A stretch of DNA of 64,000 bases from Typha latifolia. Its lineage: Eukaryota > Streptophyta > Magnoliopsida > Poales > Typhaceae. Location of the stretch: contig CM034108.1 in assembly GCA_019914945.1 (NCBI GenBank), positions 3,296,001-3,360,000 on the forward strand, in the 5' to 3' direction. This document shows, piece after piece, positions 1 through 12,360 of this stretch. A program made the position numbers and the translations under genes. The stretch's first letter is position 1. Each line of letters starts with the position of its first letter. The notes below the pieces were generated by a model that saw only the letters and a list, made by a program, of their open reading frames with translations, was not told the DNA's origin and made no database searches.

Positions 1-611
1 ATTACTATACTATATTTTGAAACGGAAGTTACACTGCCCAAAGATATGTTTAGTCTTGTCAATGGCAAATTAGTAGTTTGATATCACTCTCTCTCATCAT
101 TTCAAATGGATTAAAAAGAATCGATTAGCCATTGACATGACCTGATGTGATAGAGCTTAAACCCTGTTCTCGCTTTGATTTACAAACGAACACTAATCCC
201 ACCTCATTTAAAAAAATATATCACCTTAATTAATTATTGTTTCAATTCTTCTCCCTCATGTATAATATATCTTAGTTTAAATAATAAAACAACTAAACAG
301 TTTATTTTGTAAAGTACTTAAGAATAACTGTTTTAATTTTAGAGCTAAACTCAATCCAAATGGATTTTAAACCAGTTTGTTTCGAAGAAAATAAAAATTA
401 TTCAGATCATTTGATATAAAATATCTCTTAAATGCAGTGCCTTCTTAAGTCAAATTGAAGGTAATAATGCCATTACAGTTAATAACTAAACTCTCAACCT
501 TCTTAAACCCATTTAAAATACCTTATTCGAAGTTAAGAAAATGAGAGTATTTTAAAACTAAACTCAATCCAAATGGGGCCGAATTCATGAAGATGAGAAG
601 AGCACAGAGGG

Positions 612-862
612 TTAAGAGATAGCCAGCAGCCATCTACGAACTGGGGAAATGAAGCAAAACATCTTCTTCACCTTTACAGTGGCGTATGTAATGGTGAACC
701 TAGGAAACAAGCAGAAATACATATTAGATGACTTTGTTTTCACGAAAAGAGGAACAATGCTGCACGTATAATATTGCATCAGAAGAAGAAGACTACGTAC
801 CCAGCACGTTGGTCTCCAAAATTTTAAGATCTCAAGTCATCTACTATGGAGAAGTTGAGGAA

Positions 863-896
<34 letters not shown>

Positions 897-3590
897 GAAA
901 AAAAAATTCTATATTAACAATGTGATTAACAGGTTAATTAAAATAATAAAAGGAGCCTGGTTGCGGATTTACCTGTATACGAGAGCACGGGAGGCTTTGC
1001 TGGAAGGTGATAGTGATATTTAATGCTACTGGGAAGGTGACGCGTATAACAATGTAAGTCATGGTTGCACCTTTGCCACTCTCTTATAGCAGCTCCCCTG
1101 CTTTTCACAGTCAATAATGATGTAAAACAGGTTAATTAACCTCCACTCGTTCACAGATATATCCATTCCATTCATTTACTTATTCATAGACAAAGCTGGT
1201 TCTCAAAGCAGGACATTATCTCCTGGAGGAACTAAACCATTTTCTGTCTGTGGCCAATCAAGTTCAACTGAGTAGGAGGCTTGACTTTATCCTGAATATC
1301 TCACATCTCATATTCAATCAGAGGGCCAATTCTTTGGAATCTAGCACCCTTCTTCCTCCCAGTTTCTTCCTCAATCTTTCTCTCTATGTTCACTATGACA
1401 CTCCAAGGAATCAAATCTTGAGCATATCACTCAAAAGATGTCTGACTATTTGCTATAAAAGCACTCTTTTGAGATGGCACAGACCTTCTAGCTAGATATG
1501 CTGATTTCAAGGAGCTTGTACATGAACTTAGTATTATTTCTGTCCAACAGATTAGTTGTTATTTCTTAATTCATTCTTTATTCTCCTTTTCCTTCCCAAT
1601 CTATTGCATTCTTGTTATATGTCAAACGGGAGTTTACCTTCTTAACGCCGAGAGCCTCTTTTGTGGACTGGTTGTTTGCCCAGTAGTAAGATAGCAAATG
1701 ACCATAATTCTGCAAGTAAAGTAACAAATATTAATAGCATAATAGAGAATAAGAAAAACTAAATAATTACATATATGACAGGTAATTTGAAGATCAATAA
1801 ATGGACATCCAATCTTACACATTTGAGCATATTCTATGTTTTCAAAACAATTAGATACTTAAAGGCAAATGTGTTTGACTAAATAAATACATATGAACTT
1901 GATTCCCTTCACAAAGTAACAATCACTTATTGAATCATTGATTTGCACAAGATTTCTTCTGTGTCGCCAGCATTAGTGGTATCAAATATATATAGTTTGT
2001 ACCAACCACTAAAAGGAACTAGCCCCTCAAGAAAAATGCTTATCTGCTTATATAATCATATCATGATTAACTGATGTGGACCTCGTATTCAGGTGGTATT
2101 GTTAGTATCCAACTGAAATACTTGTTAGTCTGAAATGGAATGCTTCCAAGGAGGCTGTGAAGAGATTGACTTACTCTACATTCCAAGGAAGGAGGCTCTG
2201 GTGGTTGAAACAATTTCTTGTTCTCCGCCTTTAAGGCCCTTCTTTCAGCCACATCATTTGGTTTAGGAGATAACCTAGGACATGCAAGTTCTAAAATAGA
2301 ACTCATCTGAACTTTTGAAGTGTGCTACAAGAGATGAAACAGTTTGATAAGATAATTTTTTGATGTGAAACAAAGAAAAAGAATAGAGATTTCCTAACCT
2401 TCTTAACAATTTCAAGCACCTCAGCACAAGATGCACTATGAGGATCTTCATAATCTTCTCCTTCACAATGCTTCTGCACCAACTATAAAATAAGAAAGGA
2501 TGTGTCACAAAAATTTGCAATATTGTCTGACATACAGTGGTGGCTGGTGAGAATGGTATCACCTCATCTATTTGATCCGACATGACTCCAACACCATGAG
2601 CATATGGGATTATAGAACTCGCATCAATTTTTTCACCTGTTGCAGGGTTGCCAACCAGATAACCCTAGAACCAAGCACAGATTATTACATTCCGGTGTTA
2701 ACCTACTTAGCAAGCTAAAATTTTACCTTGAGATTAAGAATTAGTTGTTTTCCATATTCAATACCTGGATGGATGTTCAAAGAGAAAACCATTACTGCCA
2801 TACTATCAAATCTATAAGTTTTTGGTAGTTGACATAAACAGAGGTACTGAAGCAACCTTGTGAAATATCGTGTGTAATCAAACGGAATGACCTTTCCGGC
2901 GTATGATTCACCGCCAACGTAGAACGGATTGGAGAGGAACTAAGGGTGATCACTGTACCACTGCAATAAAATACTATAAAAATACTATAAAATATTCTCC
3001 CACCCATTTAGGATTTAGACAAATTGCAGTGCATTTGTACCTTTTTGATAAAAGATGGACTTGCGTAGAAGAAGATATATCCCCAATAATATAACCTTCA
3101 GGTGACGCCGAGAATGAGAAGCTAACACCAACAGGCGAATCCAAGAAAACAATGTTTGCTAACCTGAAGGGCATCAAGCGTCGTCGTCAGATCGATCATT
3201 GGTTTAAAAATCAAGTGGAAGTGGAAGGTGATTGAGGAGCACAGCACACCTTGGCCCAAGAATGTGGGAAATATACCAATTCTGGTAAGCTGCCCTTGTA
3301 TTTGGCTTTCACAAACCTCAAAGGGCCTAATAAGTATGAAACAAGAACAACTTTTTAAGCTTAATGTTTGTATAATTTTGGTGGTAATATTGAGAAGAAT
3401 CGAATCCAATTCGCATTAAGTACGTTGAAAAAGTGATTAGCTACCTATTTCGAAAACAAGACCGTTAAACGCAGAGTATCTAGGGTCGCCGGAGAGCCAG
3501 AGGAGGACGGGGTCGTCGCTGGGCCTCCGCTCGGACTTTATGAAGTAGTAGAACAACTCCACGCCTTTCTCTTCATCCACGCTCACATAT
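612..3590 (-). pseudogene. SCPL pseudogene A, unit 1
   Basis: Degenerate serine carboxypeptidase-like gene. Exon 2 (3445-3590) still reads [20 protein letters not shown], but the oxyanion motif GGPGCSS of gene C is GDPRYSA here. Later exons keep ANIVFLDSPVG, GGESYAG (nucleophile Ser present), the LVGNPVT region and a [17 protein letters not shown] exon (1638-1709). Lesions seen directly: no exon 1 upstream; a TAG in exon 5 (HP-stop-FLSN, near 2940) where gene C has Gln; a one-base shift at the end of exon 4 relative to C; exon 12 reduced to its 3' half, with the GDHD part replaced by an AAT microsatellite; exon 13 lacking 18 nt; and the GGGH catalytic-His segment deleted from the last exon (612-640). 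It cannot encode an active peptidase or acyltransferase. Confidence 0.9.
864..895. repeat. (AAT)n microsatellite inside pseudogene A
   Basis: About ten AAT repeats sit exactly where the 5' half of exon 12 (with the catalytic Asp) should be. Copies occur at 15685-15718, 30508-30539 and 45325-45358. Confidence 0.95.
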
Positions 3591-5134
3591 CCTTTCATAA
3601 ATATTTGCCGTATACTTTTTGATACCCCCGTTCTAGTTTTTAATCTAAGAAAATAAGATTCAAATATAATATATAAGGAGTTTAACTTAAATATAAGGGT
3701 CAATTAGATTAATTACGCTGACACTCTCTGACCTATATCCTTGGATATAAGTGAAATTCAGGATTTTGCCGAGGATTAGGCGAGCGAAAGAGGAGGAGGA
3801 GAAGTTGTATTTAAATTTAATTTAGTTATCCTAATTTAATTAAAGAAAATAATATTATATTTAAATATCTATTAATTTGATTGAAATATATAACAAAGTA
3901 TCTACGTTATTTCAGAAAAATATAATTGTCACATAAGTTGACTAGCTCAATTTTTTTTTTTTTTTTTTCATGGCACACTAACAGAAGAGTGACATTAAAT
4001 CTTTCTAAAATTCAGAGAATATATTATGACCTAAAAATTTTAGTTTATTAAAATGTTCTTTATCTTCTCTTGACATTTTTAACTTTTTTAATAATTCAAG
4101 AATTCTATGTATCAGAAAAAAAAATTTCTTAGAAAGTATTAAAAATTGATGATAATTTACGGGGTTTAATTAATTATTAACTAAATTTTCGGTTGACCTC
4201 ACTTTCATATCTTTGAAACTAATCATTAAAAAAAATCAATTTCTTTGTGGGCAAATTGGCCGCTTGTTCTTTTTTTTTTATTAAATAAGTTTGAGGAATT
4301 CACACAATTTATAGATTTCATTGTGCAGATGTAGAGGTAATTTAAGTGCTTTCTTTAATTAAAGAAATACTTAATTTTTTAAATCCATTTAAAACCATCT
4401 ACAAGGCTCTAAATATAAAACCTAGAGCCCTCTTTGTTTAATATTTAATTATTAATTATATATTTATATACTATATTTTATTTATTTAATATATTTATCA
4501 ATAAATATATATGGTTAAAAAATTCTCATAGAAAATTTTAAAAATAAGATTAATATTTAATAGTTTCAAAAATAATTTTAAATTACTAATTTTTTAAAAA
4601 ATATTTAAGAAGCCAATGGTTTCTCACTCCACGTAAGAAAATTTAAGATAAAGAGGCTTAATTTAAATTCGCTAATTAAATATCTCTAACAAAAGGCATA
4701 AAAGAATTTAATTTTATTATGCAATTTTTTTGTTTGATGTATTTAATGTTTGATATATTTTAATATTTAGTGTTAAATTTGAAAAATAATTTTATGCGAA
4801 GAATTTCATAATACTTACCATTTTTTTAAATAACAAACAAAAAAAATATTTATTATACAATTTAAAATTAACTCTAAAATAATTTAATGTTAGCTTATTT
4901 TTGAAAATCTGGACGATATATTTTTAACTGTACTGTACACTCAGTTTAAATAATTAGATTATAAAATAAAAAAATACATACGATATTCAAAATATTAGCT
5001 TCAAAGTTGATATTTAAAACAAATGAATAATGATTTAAAGTCACGTCGGAGATGCTCTTATTGTAGTACATAAGAGTAATTTATTTTTAGTTTTAGAGCT
5101 GAACTCAATCCAAATAGAGCCGATTTCTTGAAGA
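3591..5134. other. AT-rich spacer between A and B
   Basis: No gene recognised. It holds a long poly-T run near 3951 that differs in length between units, and a segment (about 4000-4990) that recurs at 46060-47050 and 48185-49085. No SCPL exon 1 for pseudogene A is present here, which supports calling A 5'-truncated. Confidence 0.8.
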
Positions 5135-8100
5135 TTACAAAGGCTTAAGAGATAGCCATCTCCGAGCCATAGCCAAACATTGCTTAGGACGGAACGCCGG
5201 AGCATCGTGACCCGCTCCCTGCATAGTAGCCCAAGAAAGGAAGAAGAAAAATTTCTTCAATTAAGACGTTCTTCATGCATATGTTATATAATAAAACAAA
5301 GAGGTCAAATGAAGCAAAATATCTTCTTCACCTTTACAGTGGCGAATGTCATATTGTTAGAATATGTTATAGTAAACCTGGGAAAACAAGGAGACGAACA
5401 AATTAGATGACTACTGCAGTTTTCATGAAAAGAGAAGAGCAATGCTGCACATATAATATTGCATCATACCCAGCACTTTGGCCTCCAGAACCCCAAGATC
5501 TCCAGTCATCTACAATGGAGAAGTTGAGGGATCTTACCCATGCCTGTGTTCCCAGAAACGGTACCACTAGGTCATGATCTCCGCTGGGTTGAAGAAAAAC
5601 AGTAAAGATTTTAAGGAAAAGAGATAAAAATATTCCATAATAAAATAAGCCTGGTTATGGATTTACCTATATACGAGAGCACGGTAGCCTCCTCTGCTGG
5701 TAAGGTGATAGTGATATCTAATACTACTGGGAAGGTCTTGTGTATATGGTAAGTCATGGTTGCACCTTTGCCACTCTCTCACAGCAGCTCCCTGCTTTTC
5801 AACAATCAATGCAATAAGTCTCGTATCCGGTAATGATGTAAAACAGGTTAATTAGCCTCCACCCTTTAAGAGATATATTCATTCCATTCAACTACTTATT
5901 CATACCCAAAGGTGGTTCTCAAAGCAGGACATTGCCTCATGGAGGAACTAAACATTTTTCTGTCAGTAGCCAATCAAGTTCAACTAAGTGGGAGGCTTGA
6001 GTTTAACCTGTATATCTCATAGTCCTCCCAGTTTGCTCCTCCATTCTCTCTCTATGTTCACCCTAACACTCCAAGGAATCAAATCTCGAGCATATCACTC
6101 AAAAATTTTCTGACTATTTGCTATAACATCACTCTTTCGAGATGGCACAGACCTTCTAGCTAGATGTGATGATTTGATGGAGCTTGTACATGAACTTGGT
6201 ATTATTTCTGTCCAACAGATTAATTGTTATATATGAAACTGGTAGAGTTTACCTTCTTAACGCCGAGAGCCTCTTTTGTGGACTGATTGTTTGCCCAGTA
6301 ATAAGATAGCAAACGAACATAAGTCTGCAAGCAAAGTGACAAATATTAATAGCAAAATAGAGAATAAGGAAAACTATATATTTACATATACTTGTTAGGT
6401 CAGTTGAAGATCAATAAATGGACATCCAATCTTACACATTTGAGCATCTTCTATGTTTTTAAGACAACTAGATACTTAAAAGGCCAATGTGTTTGATTCC
6501 CTCTGCTATAGTTCGATTAAAAGAAAACTATAGTTTAGTCATAAAAAATATCTTGCCGAGATGACATGACATAATTTCAAGGTGCTCGTAAACTTGATTC
6601 CCTTCACAAATTGTTTTGGAAATGTAAATATGAATCGCCCATTGAATCACTGATTTGCACAAGATTTTTTCTATGTCGCCAGCGTTAGTGGTATCAAATA
6701 TATATACATCATACCAACTACTAGATATGATCAAAGGGCCCAGCTCACTTGTGCCGGCCCGGTTTGGACCGGGCTAAGCTCGGCCCAGATCCGGTTTAGG
6801 CCCGACCTAGCCCGAGCCCGAACTATCCATGGGCGGCACGGGCCAGCTCTTTGCCCGCCCAACTCGGCCCGAAAGTCTGCCCGTTTGGCCCGCAACTAGG
6901 CTCGCCCGTCTGCTATAGTGATTGGTTGGTCGGGCTGGCCCGGCCCGACCGGCTAGCCCGATTTCTCACGGGCCAATGGGCGGTAACGGGCTAGACTATT
7001 CTAGCTCGGCTCGAATCCGGCCTGGCGCGAGTGATTGGTGGGTCGGGCCGTGAACAAATACTTAAGCCCGGTTGGCCCGAAAAGTTCGGCCCGAACCCGG
7101 CCCGGCTCGCCCGATGATCATGTCTACCAACTACTAAAGAAACTAGCCCTCAAGAAAAATGATTATCTGCTTATATAACATATCATGATAAAATGATGTG
7201 GAACTCGTATTCAGGTTGGCATTGTTAATTTCCAACTGAAATACTTGCCAGCCTGAAAAAGAATCCTGCTAAGACAACCGTACATGTAAAGGAGGGTTTG
7301 AAGAGATTGACTCACTTCACATTTAAAGGGAGGAGGTTCCGGTGGTTGATGCAATAATTTCTTGTACTCCGCCTTTAAGATTCTTTCAGCCACACCATTT
7401 GGTTTAGGAGATAACCTAGGACATACAGGGTCCAATATAGAATCTATCTGAACTTTTGAAATATGCTACAAGAGAGTGAAATAGTTTGATAAGATATTTT
7501 TTTGACATAACACGGAGTTGGTGAAAAAGGAAAAAAAAAAGAAGAAGAAAGATTTCCTAACCTTTTTAACAACATTAAGCACCTCAACACAAGGTGCACT
7601 ACGAGGATCTTCATAATCTTCTCCTTCACAATGCTTCTTCGCCAACTACAAAATAAGAAAGGATGTGTTACAACAATTTGCAATATTGTTTGACATAAGG
7701 TGGTGCATCACCTCATATATTTGATCCGATATGATTCCAACACCATGAGCATATGGGAGTCGATAATTCTTATCAATCTTTTCATCTGTTACGGGGTTGC
7801 CAACCGGATAACCCCGGAAGAAAGCACAGAACATTGGTTGAAAGAGAAAATATATCTTCTCTATTGAGACATCAAGAAAATTACCTATACGATAAGCGAA
7901 TCTATCGGTAATTCCATATATAACATTATGGTGAATATACATAGATGTTCAGTGAATTACTTCTTACCTTGAGATTAAGAATTGGTTGTTTCCCATATTC
8001 AATACCTGGATGGATGTCCAAAGAGAAAACAATTACCATCATACTATCAAATCTATAAGCTTTTAGTAGTTGACATAAACAGACGTGATGAGTGCTAAAG

Positions 8101-9379
8101 CAACCTTGTGAAATATCGTGTGTAATCAACGGAACGACCTTCCCGGCGTATGAATCACCGCCAACGTAGAACGGATTGGAGAGGAATTGAGGGTGATCAA
8201 TGAACCACTACAATAAAATACAATAAAAATAAAATTCCCCCCACCCGTTTAAGATTTAGACAAATTGGAGAGCATCCCTACCTTTATAATAAATTGATGG
8301 ACTTGCGTAGAAGAAGATATATCCCCAACAATATAACCTTCGGGTGACGCCGAGAATGAGAAGCCAGCACCAACAGGCGAATCCAAAAAAATAATGTTTG
8401 CCACCTGAAAGCCATCAAGCGTCGTCGTCAGATCGATCATCGATTTAAAAATCAAGCGGAAGTAGCAGGCGATTGAGGAGCACAACACACCTTGGTCCAA
8501 GAATGTGGGAAATATACCAATTCTGGTAAAGCTCCCATTGTATTCGGCTTTCACAAACCTCAAAGGGCCTAATAAGTACGAAAAAAGGACAACCTTTTGG
8601 TGGTAATATTGAGAAGAATTGAATCCAATTCGCATTAAATACGTTGAAAAAGTAATTAGCTACCTATTTCGAAAACAAGACCATTAAATGAGGAGCATCC
8701 GGGGCCACCGGAGAGCCAGAGGAGGACGGGGTCTTCGTTGGGCTTCCTCTCCGACTTTATGAAGTAGTAGAACAACTCCACGCCCTTTTCTTCGTCTACA
8801 CTCACATACCTACAATACGTATTTCCCGTATAATTTATTATACACCCATTCTAGCTTTCAATGTTAGAAATAAGATTCAGATCTAATACAATGAAGGAAA
8901 ATTGTTTTAAAAAAAAGTTATCTACATTAATTTTTCTCTTTCTTAAGGACATAAATATCACAAATCTACTCAGAAAAAATTTACAAGGTATATATAAAAA
9001 TACGCGAAATAGTTCAAAAAATTTAAATGAAATTATCTTTTATATTTATATTCATCTCTCTCAGGATTCAAATCAGGAAAATACTCCAATCGTCAAAAAT
9101 ATATTGAGTATAATAGCAGGTGAGAACTGATTTATATTCCCATTAGTCTATATTAGCTGAATACTAACTATGCCATAAATTAGGTGTGTCGAAGTAATTA
9201 GTACAAAATTTCTTTTGATCAACAGCTATATTTGTATGGAAGTAGGGAGGTCTAGATATCGCTCACCCACTTTCTTAGTAGAATGGTAGGCATCCATGGA
9301 AGCCTGGAAGATGGGTGATGATCACTGACGACGAAAGAGAAGAGAGACTAAATAATAGTAGCACAAGTAGAGGAAGCAT
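5135..9379 (-). pseudogene. SCPL gene B, unit 1 (nonsense in exon 1)
   Basis: Clade-I type serine carboxypeptidase-like gene with the same 14-exon plan as gene C. Exon 1 (9267-9379) starts ATG CTT CCT, gives a hydrophobic signal peptide followed by HLPGFHGCLPFY, then codon 35 is TAA where C has TTA (Leu), three codons before the GG|GTGAGC donor. Exon 2 (8664-8809) has an intact GGPGCSSF; exon 4 (8282-8404) has [23 protein letters not shown] carries the nucleophile Ser; [10 protein letters not shown] and GAGHDAPAFRPK supply Asp and His; TAA at 5135-5137 ends the frame. Unit 1 also has one extra A in exon 3 (near 8529), absent from units 2 and 3. A TATAAAA lies at 9422-9428. If the TAA is real, translation from this exon 1 gives only a 34-residue peptide. 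An upstream orphan exon 1 at 13654-13766 could bypass it by splicing. Confidence 0.88.
6724..7124. mobile_element. GC-rich Mutator-like non-autonomous element, unit 1
   Basis: A 401-bp island of GCCC/GGGC-rich sequence sits in the intron between exons 9 and 10 of gene B. It is flanked by a perfect 12-base direct repeat, taccaactacta (6712-6723 and 7125-7136), of which 9-12 bases may be the target duplication. Ends are inverted: gatatgatca at the left and the complement gacatgatca at the right. Paralogue C has the empty site (one taccaactacta near 50924). There is no transposase frame. Target length and short terminal inverted repeats suggest Mutator-like, which is inference. Confidence 0.75.
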
Positions 9380-10267
9380 TGGGGATATGCATTGCAAATT
9401 AAAATACAATACAGTAGATCTTTTTATAGATAGCCATGCCACCTACTTACCTTCTTTCATTTAATTAAAACAACAGTTTACGCATAATATTTTCACTATT
9501 TATAAATTAAGCCTTATAATTTAGGTATAATAGCTAAATTTAATTTAATACTTGGGTTAAATTAATTATACTAATAAGAGTACAAAAATATCCTAGCCAA
9601 ATAATACTTATCCAACCTATTCTAACTCAACCTAATCCAAATATACCCAACCAATACTAAGAGTAAAATACTTTTAATTAGCAAAGTATTCTCACGTTGT
9701 TTGTTCAAATCTAACCGAAGGTATTTTGTGCACATATTTATTAAATCATAAGATTTGATTTACAAAGAGTAAAATTATAACGTATATACCACAATGTCTT
9801 TAAAAGACAAGGTGCTACATACAATAAATTCATCTTAGTATATTATTTGATGAGTTATATAGCGTATTTATCTATATATTTTAGAGGGAAAAAATAAAAG
9901 AAATTTTTGTTTACCAAAATATTGTAATCTTCTCAGAGAGTATTTTGGCATTTACAGGTTTTTTGTCTATATAGTCACAGAGGGTGAGACATTTTTAATA
10001 GCTCAGGAGGTCTCTGTATTGAATAAAAAAAACTTTTTGAAAAGTATATAAAAAAGAACGATAGTTCGTGGGGTCTTAAGTGTAATTATCCTTTTATTGT
10101 TCACTAATTTTTTGGCAATAATTTTGTTGGTTGTTTTGTGATTTTGCAAACTTATTGTGGGAAAATTGGCCACTTTCTTGTTTTTAGTTAAACAAGTTTG
10201 ATAATTTATTATAGATTTCATCGTGTGGGTGTAGAGGTAGCTTAAAATACTTTCATCACCTGGACAA
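9380..10267. other. Upstream region of gene B
   Basis: Contains the B core promoter (TATAAAA on the minus strand at 9422-9428). The rest, AT-rich, matches the upstream region of gene C (53520-53930) until the LTR element begins. No coding region seen. Confidence 0.6.
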
Positions 10268-10798
10268 TGTGAAGATCGACCACATGGGTTAAGTCGAGGT
10301 AAATTAGTTATGTAATTTTATTTTATTATTTTGAATTTTAAATAAGTCAAATAATTCGTATATATATATCCGATATGCTACGAATTTTACTTTTATAAAT
10401 AGGGTTGGACATATGTCGATAACTATCATTGAATTGAATAAATTTGAATTTAACTAAGTTATTATTTTCATCATTATCTTTTATCGTAACAGTTAAATCA
10501 CTTTATCTTTCTAGAAGTAGATCATAGCCGTAGAAACATCCCAACTTTTTAAACCCTAGTCACTTTCCTCCTCCAGCCACCCTACCCTATGGCCATCCGC
10601 CACCCTCCGATGATCGCCGCAATATTGAATATTTACCATTCTACATGATGTATCTCTACTATTTTATTTTTAATTTTTTATCCCAACCTTTGATTTAGGT
10701 GAAACTAGATCCATTAGAACCTTAACTCGCGAGCCTACCTCCATCTAAGTTTTTATAATTTTCTTACATCTGAATTAGTCCAAATTTGGTTCATAACA
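10268..10798 (+). repeat. 5' LTR, unit 1 element
   Basis: Begins TG and ends CA directly before the primer-binding-like site at 10799. Contains tataaata near 10395. Only the first 100 bases or so resemble the 3' copy at 12077. Confidence 0.6.
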
Positions 10799-10827
10799 TT
10801 AGTATCGAGCCAATGTTCCTCGAGAAA

Positions 10828-11766
10828 ATGGTTAACATGCGATCATCAATACCAACGATGAGGGATTGACCATGGATGACCAGGACCTCATCTTTGTTCT
10901 TATGGGAATTTATCGGCGCCCCCGCCACCACCACCGACGTGGGCGAAGGTCATTTTTAAAGATTATTCTAACAATGTCACTAGACCCATTGCGGAGCGCG
11001 AGAGGATGGACAAGGCTATTCAAGCCTTGGCGACAGCCCTCGACCCGGCATGGCCACTTTGCGCCGCTAGCACCGCCGGCCATGGCGGGACTAGGCCAGC
11101 CGCGGCCACCATTACCAACCCATGAGGGAGGGGATAAGCCGGCCCAAATCGCGGCCTCAACCCCTCGTCCAACAGTGGTGGGGACTCCTCCGGCCTTGCG
11201 AGACCTTCCCAAACGTCGGCGCCACGCCGAAACCACTCGCAATAGTGGCCGCGAGGTCATCTTCCCCACCCACGGTGGGAGCTAGGGCCAAAAAACCTAG
11301 CTTCCCACCGGCGGCCATCCAAATGCTCCCGGCCGCCGCCGCCATGTCTGGTCCCTTCCACAGGACCCCCGCACCTGAGCCCAGGCCACCGTTCACGCCA
11401 GCACCAACTGGAAGACCGCCAACGATGGTGGTTTATGCTACAACAAACCCATGGCTAGTGGCCACGGGTCCAATGCTCCCATGAGCACCAGCGGCCATGG
11501 CTGGCTTCATCTGGCTGATTGCCACCACTTCGGGAAGCTATCCCTACATCGGGGTGGCTACGTTGTGGCTTCCCGCCGCCACCAGCTGGTCTGACTCGGC
11601 CCTGAAGAGTACCTTCATTAGTGGGCTTAGGCCTAACATTCAGGCTGAGGTCAAGGCTTTGATGCCCACTACTTCTCACGAGGCCTTCTCCTTAGCTGTT
11701 ATGATGGAGGCCAAGTTGGATCAACTAAACCAAATCCGCAAGGAGGAGAGAAGAAAGATGGCATAA
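10828..11766 (+). pseudogene. Retrotransposon Gag, broken, unit 1
   Basis: A proline/alanine-rich N-terminal part (starting MVNMRSS in units 2 and 3) is followed by a capsid-like C-terminal part with FISGLRPNIQAEVKAL and AVMMEAKLDQL, typical of Ty3/gypsy Gag. A TGA at about 11482 separates the two parts and is shared by all units. Unit 1 has extra frame breaks near 10905, 11000, 11045 and 11205, each at a site where units 2 or 3 show CAG or CTG, so they may be consensus errors. Confidence 0.7.
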
Positions 11767-12360
11767 GCCCACGATTCACTAGAGACGGCATACGCCTAAT
11801 TCAGCTTGCACTAATGGCTCAATCTAACAGACGGATGATAATATACCACTTTGTACCCAATGACTTGGAAGAGCATCGAAGAAAAGGCTTGTATTTTTTT
11901 GTGATGATTGATTTACCCCCAATCATAAATGCAAGCACGAGCCAGCCGAAGTCATGCTCCTAAGCGGACTCGAGGAAGACAAACTTGAATGTACTAATTA
12001 GCACGACAAGTTGTATGAGTATAAGGACGTGAGAGACAAGTCACTTTGAGGACAAGGTGTAGGAAGTATGGTGAATTGTTACGATCCGACCACATGGCTT
12101 GTCGAATCAAGTCAAGTCGAGTTAAGTTAGTTACTTAGCTTTATCTTATTATTTTAAAGAATGCATGAATAATTTAGGTACTTATAAATTATTTCATATA
12201 CTATAACATAATATTTCTTTACTTGTACAGTTTAAATTAAACGGAGGGTGTTAAATAAGAATTATAAGAAAAAAAGTAGGGGTTGGATTATAAAAATATT
12301 AAAGACGATGTGTGAATTATAAAATAGATAGAATGTAAGGTATAATTTTATAAAATTTTC

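Larger units (their letters stand above)
10268..12360 (+). mobile_element. Gag-only LTR retrotransposon (Ty3/gypsy-like), unit 1
   Basis: The left part (10268-10798) starts TGTGAAGATC and ends ACA and is read as the 5' LTR. It is followed at once by ttagtatcgagcc (ttagtatcagagcc in units 2 and 3), close to the tRNA-iMet primer-binding consensus. Next comes a Gag-like coding region, then the string ttgaggacaagg before tgttacgatccgaccacatgg at 12077, which resembles the start of the 5' LTR (both contain gaccacatgg and gtcgagt/gtcgagg) and is read as a diverged or truncated 3' LTR. There is no protease, reverse transcriptase or integrase. The right end is approximate, set where similarity to the upstream region of gene C resumes. 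Confidence 0.75.

Noticed and set aside
1250..1495. 81-residue frame repeated four times (also 16073, 30894, 45711)
   Set aside because: It lies in intron 10 of pseudogene A on the opposite strand; identity between copies only reflects the tandem duplication.
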